Shown piece by piece: positions 63,329 to 64,000 of a stretch of 64,000 bases of DNA. Every line of letters starts with the position of its first letter. Positions within the stretch are counted from its first letter, which is position 1. Position numbers and translations under genes: made by a program. Below the pieces are notes generated by a model that worked only from the letters and a program-made list of their open reading frames with translations, did not search any database and had not been told where the DNA came from. The DNA comes from Haliea sp. (GTDB lineage Bacteria; Pseudomonadota; Gammaproteobacteria; Pseudomonadales; Halieaceae). The stretch covers positions 1-64,000 of the forward strand of contig JADJAL010000006.1 in assembly GCA_016704305.1 (NCBI GenBank), written 5' to 3'.

Positions 63329-64000
63329 GTGACCACGTTTGTTAGCAGTGCCGAAGAGGCTGTTGCGAGTATACGGAGCGGACAGAACATTTGGGTTCAT
63401 TCGATGGCAGCCAGCCCCGTGTTGCTGTTGCAGGCGTTGGCAAAACACGCGTTGGACCTGCAGGGCCTCACCGTGATGCAGATGCACCTGGAGCACGCCG
63501 AAGCGCTGGCAGACCCGGCGTTGTATGGCAGGCTGCGCAACCGCGTCTTCTTCGCCAGTTCCAGTACGCGTGACCTCATCAACAATGGTCTGGCGGATTA
63601 TGTGCCCGTATTCCTGTCCGAGATTCCGCGCCTGTTACGCCAGGGATACCAGTCAGTCGATGTGGCGCTTGTACAGGTTTCGCCGCCTGACCGGCATGGC
63701 TTTTGCTCACTGGGAGTGTCGGTTGAGGTGACCAGGGCCGCCTGTGAGGTGGCGAAAAAAATCATCGCCCACATCAATCCCAACATGCCGCGCAGTCATG
63801 GCGATAGTTACCTGGCGCTGTCGGATATCGATGTTGCTTTCGAGCAGGCCGCCGACGTTATCGAACATATCCCATACCCCATCACGCCGGACATGGAGGC
63901 CATAGGGCGGCAGGTGGCGGAACTGGTGCGCGACGGCGACTGCCTGCAACTGGGTATTGGCGGCGTGCCGGATGCGGTGCTGGCCTGCCTCGGAGACCAC
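63329..64000 (+). CDS. Acetyl-CoA hydrolase/transferase family protein, N-terminal part (runs off window end)
   Basis: The GTG at 63329 has GGAGG upstream. The 224 codons visible follow the CoA-transferase family: QNIWVHSMAASPVLLLQALAK, VFFASSSTRDLIN and YVPVFLSEIPRLL, then VDVALVQVSPPDRHGFCSLG, the hallmark of 4-hydroxybutyrate CoA-transferase/acetyl-CoA hydrolases, and GIGGVPDAVLACLGDH. The catalytic glutamate would lie beyond the window. It probably moves CoA between acetate-like acids. Confidence 0.82.
   Translation, partial: MTTFVSSAEEAVASIRSGQNIWVHSMAASPVLLLQALAKHALDLQGLTVMQMHLEHAEALADPALYGRLRNRVFFASSSTRDLINNGLADYVPVFLSEIPRLLRQGYQSVDVALVQVSPPDRHGFCSLGVSVEVTRAACEVAKKIIAHINPNMPRSHGDSYLALSDIDVAFEQAADVIEHIPYPITPDMEAIGRQVAELVRDGDCLQLGIGGVPDAVLACLGDH

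Noticed and set aside
1..64000. tRNA, rRNA, CRISPR arrays, riboswitches or prophage
   Set aside because: No clover-leaf, direct-repeat/spacer pattern, aptamer-like leader or phage structural gene was found by reading; short RNAs could still be missed.

Overview
The window is a GC-rich, densely packed stretch of chromosome, probably from a marine-type gammaproteobacterium (Halieaceae/Cellvibrionales-like). This is inferred from the gene families (wax ester synthases, carotenoid oxygenases, many SDRs and acyl-CoA dehydrogenases, DUF1302/DUF1329 envelope genes, SIMPL and MarC proteins, a REP-associated transposase). No rRNA, tRNA, CRISPR array or prophage was seen.

Layout. 0-5 kb: end of a radical SAM gene, then a + strand run with an amine-dehydrogenase-like oxidoreductase, a membrane HExxH protein, a SIMPL protein and two SDRs (one frameshifted). 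5-11 kb: a wax ester synthase/DGAT and a TetR regulator on the - strand, a divergent carotenoid oxygenase, a renalase-like FAD enzyme and an SDR. 11-19 kb: a tiny Cys-rich protein, a DUF385 protein, two adjacent acyl-CoA dehydrogenases, a 3-ketosteroid-dehydrogenase-like flavoprotein and an SDR with a zinc-ribbon-like tail, which look like lipid or isoprenoid catabolism. 19-25 kb: a DUF222-HNH endonuclease under a near-perfect LexA box, then a PPOX / TIGR01777 / Rieske oxygenase operon. 25.7-36.4 kb: a long + strand cluster (LLM flavoenzyme with an amber codon, MarC, wax ester synthase/DGAT, YCF48-like, RND transporter, DUF1302, DUF1329, GST) that looks like a lipid synthesis and envelope-transport unit.

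36.4-57.9 kb holds a repeat family absent from the first 36 kb: about 14 copies of a palindrome with core ATCAAGGGGTCAGAG..CTTGAT. One pair bounds a RAYT (Y1/HUH) transposase gene. Two pairs bound homologous 244/245-bp MITE-like units, which in turn flank a visibly AT-richer secreted-protein gene. One copy ends a glycosyltransferase gene, one fuses an MFS transporter ORF to a PQQ quinoprotein ORF, and others form large hairpins. Between the repeats lie a frameshifted alcohol dehydrogenase, an MFS gene with an amber codon, twin MopE-motif lipoprotein-like genes, a carotenoid oxygenase, a large frameshifted lipoprotein gene, a GST, a glycine-zipper lipoprotein and an acyl-CoA dehydrogenase. 57.9-64 kb: a MarR regulator divergent from a desaturase-SDR-creatininase operon, a third carotenoid oxygenase, a PPOX protein and the start of an acetyl-CoA hydrolase/transferase gene.

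Six genes are interrupted (four frameshifts, two in-frame TAG codons). Either the sequence carries assembly or consensus errors or the locus is decaying; the sequence alone cannot tell which.
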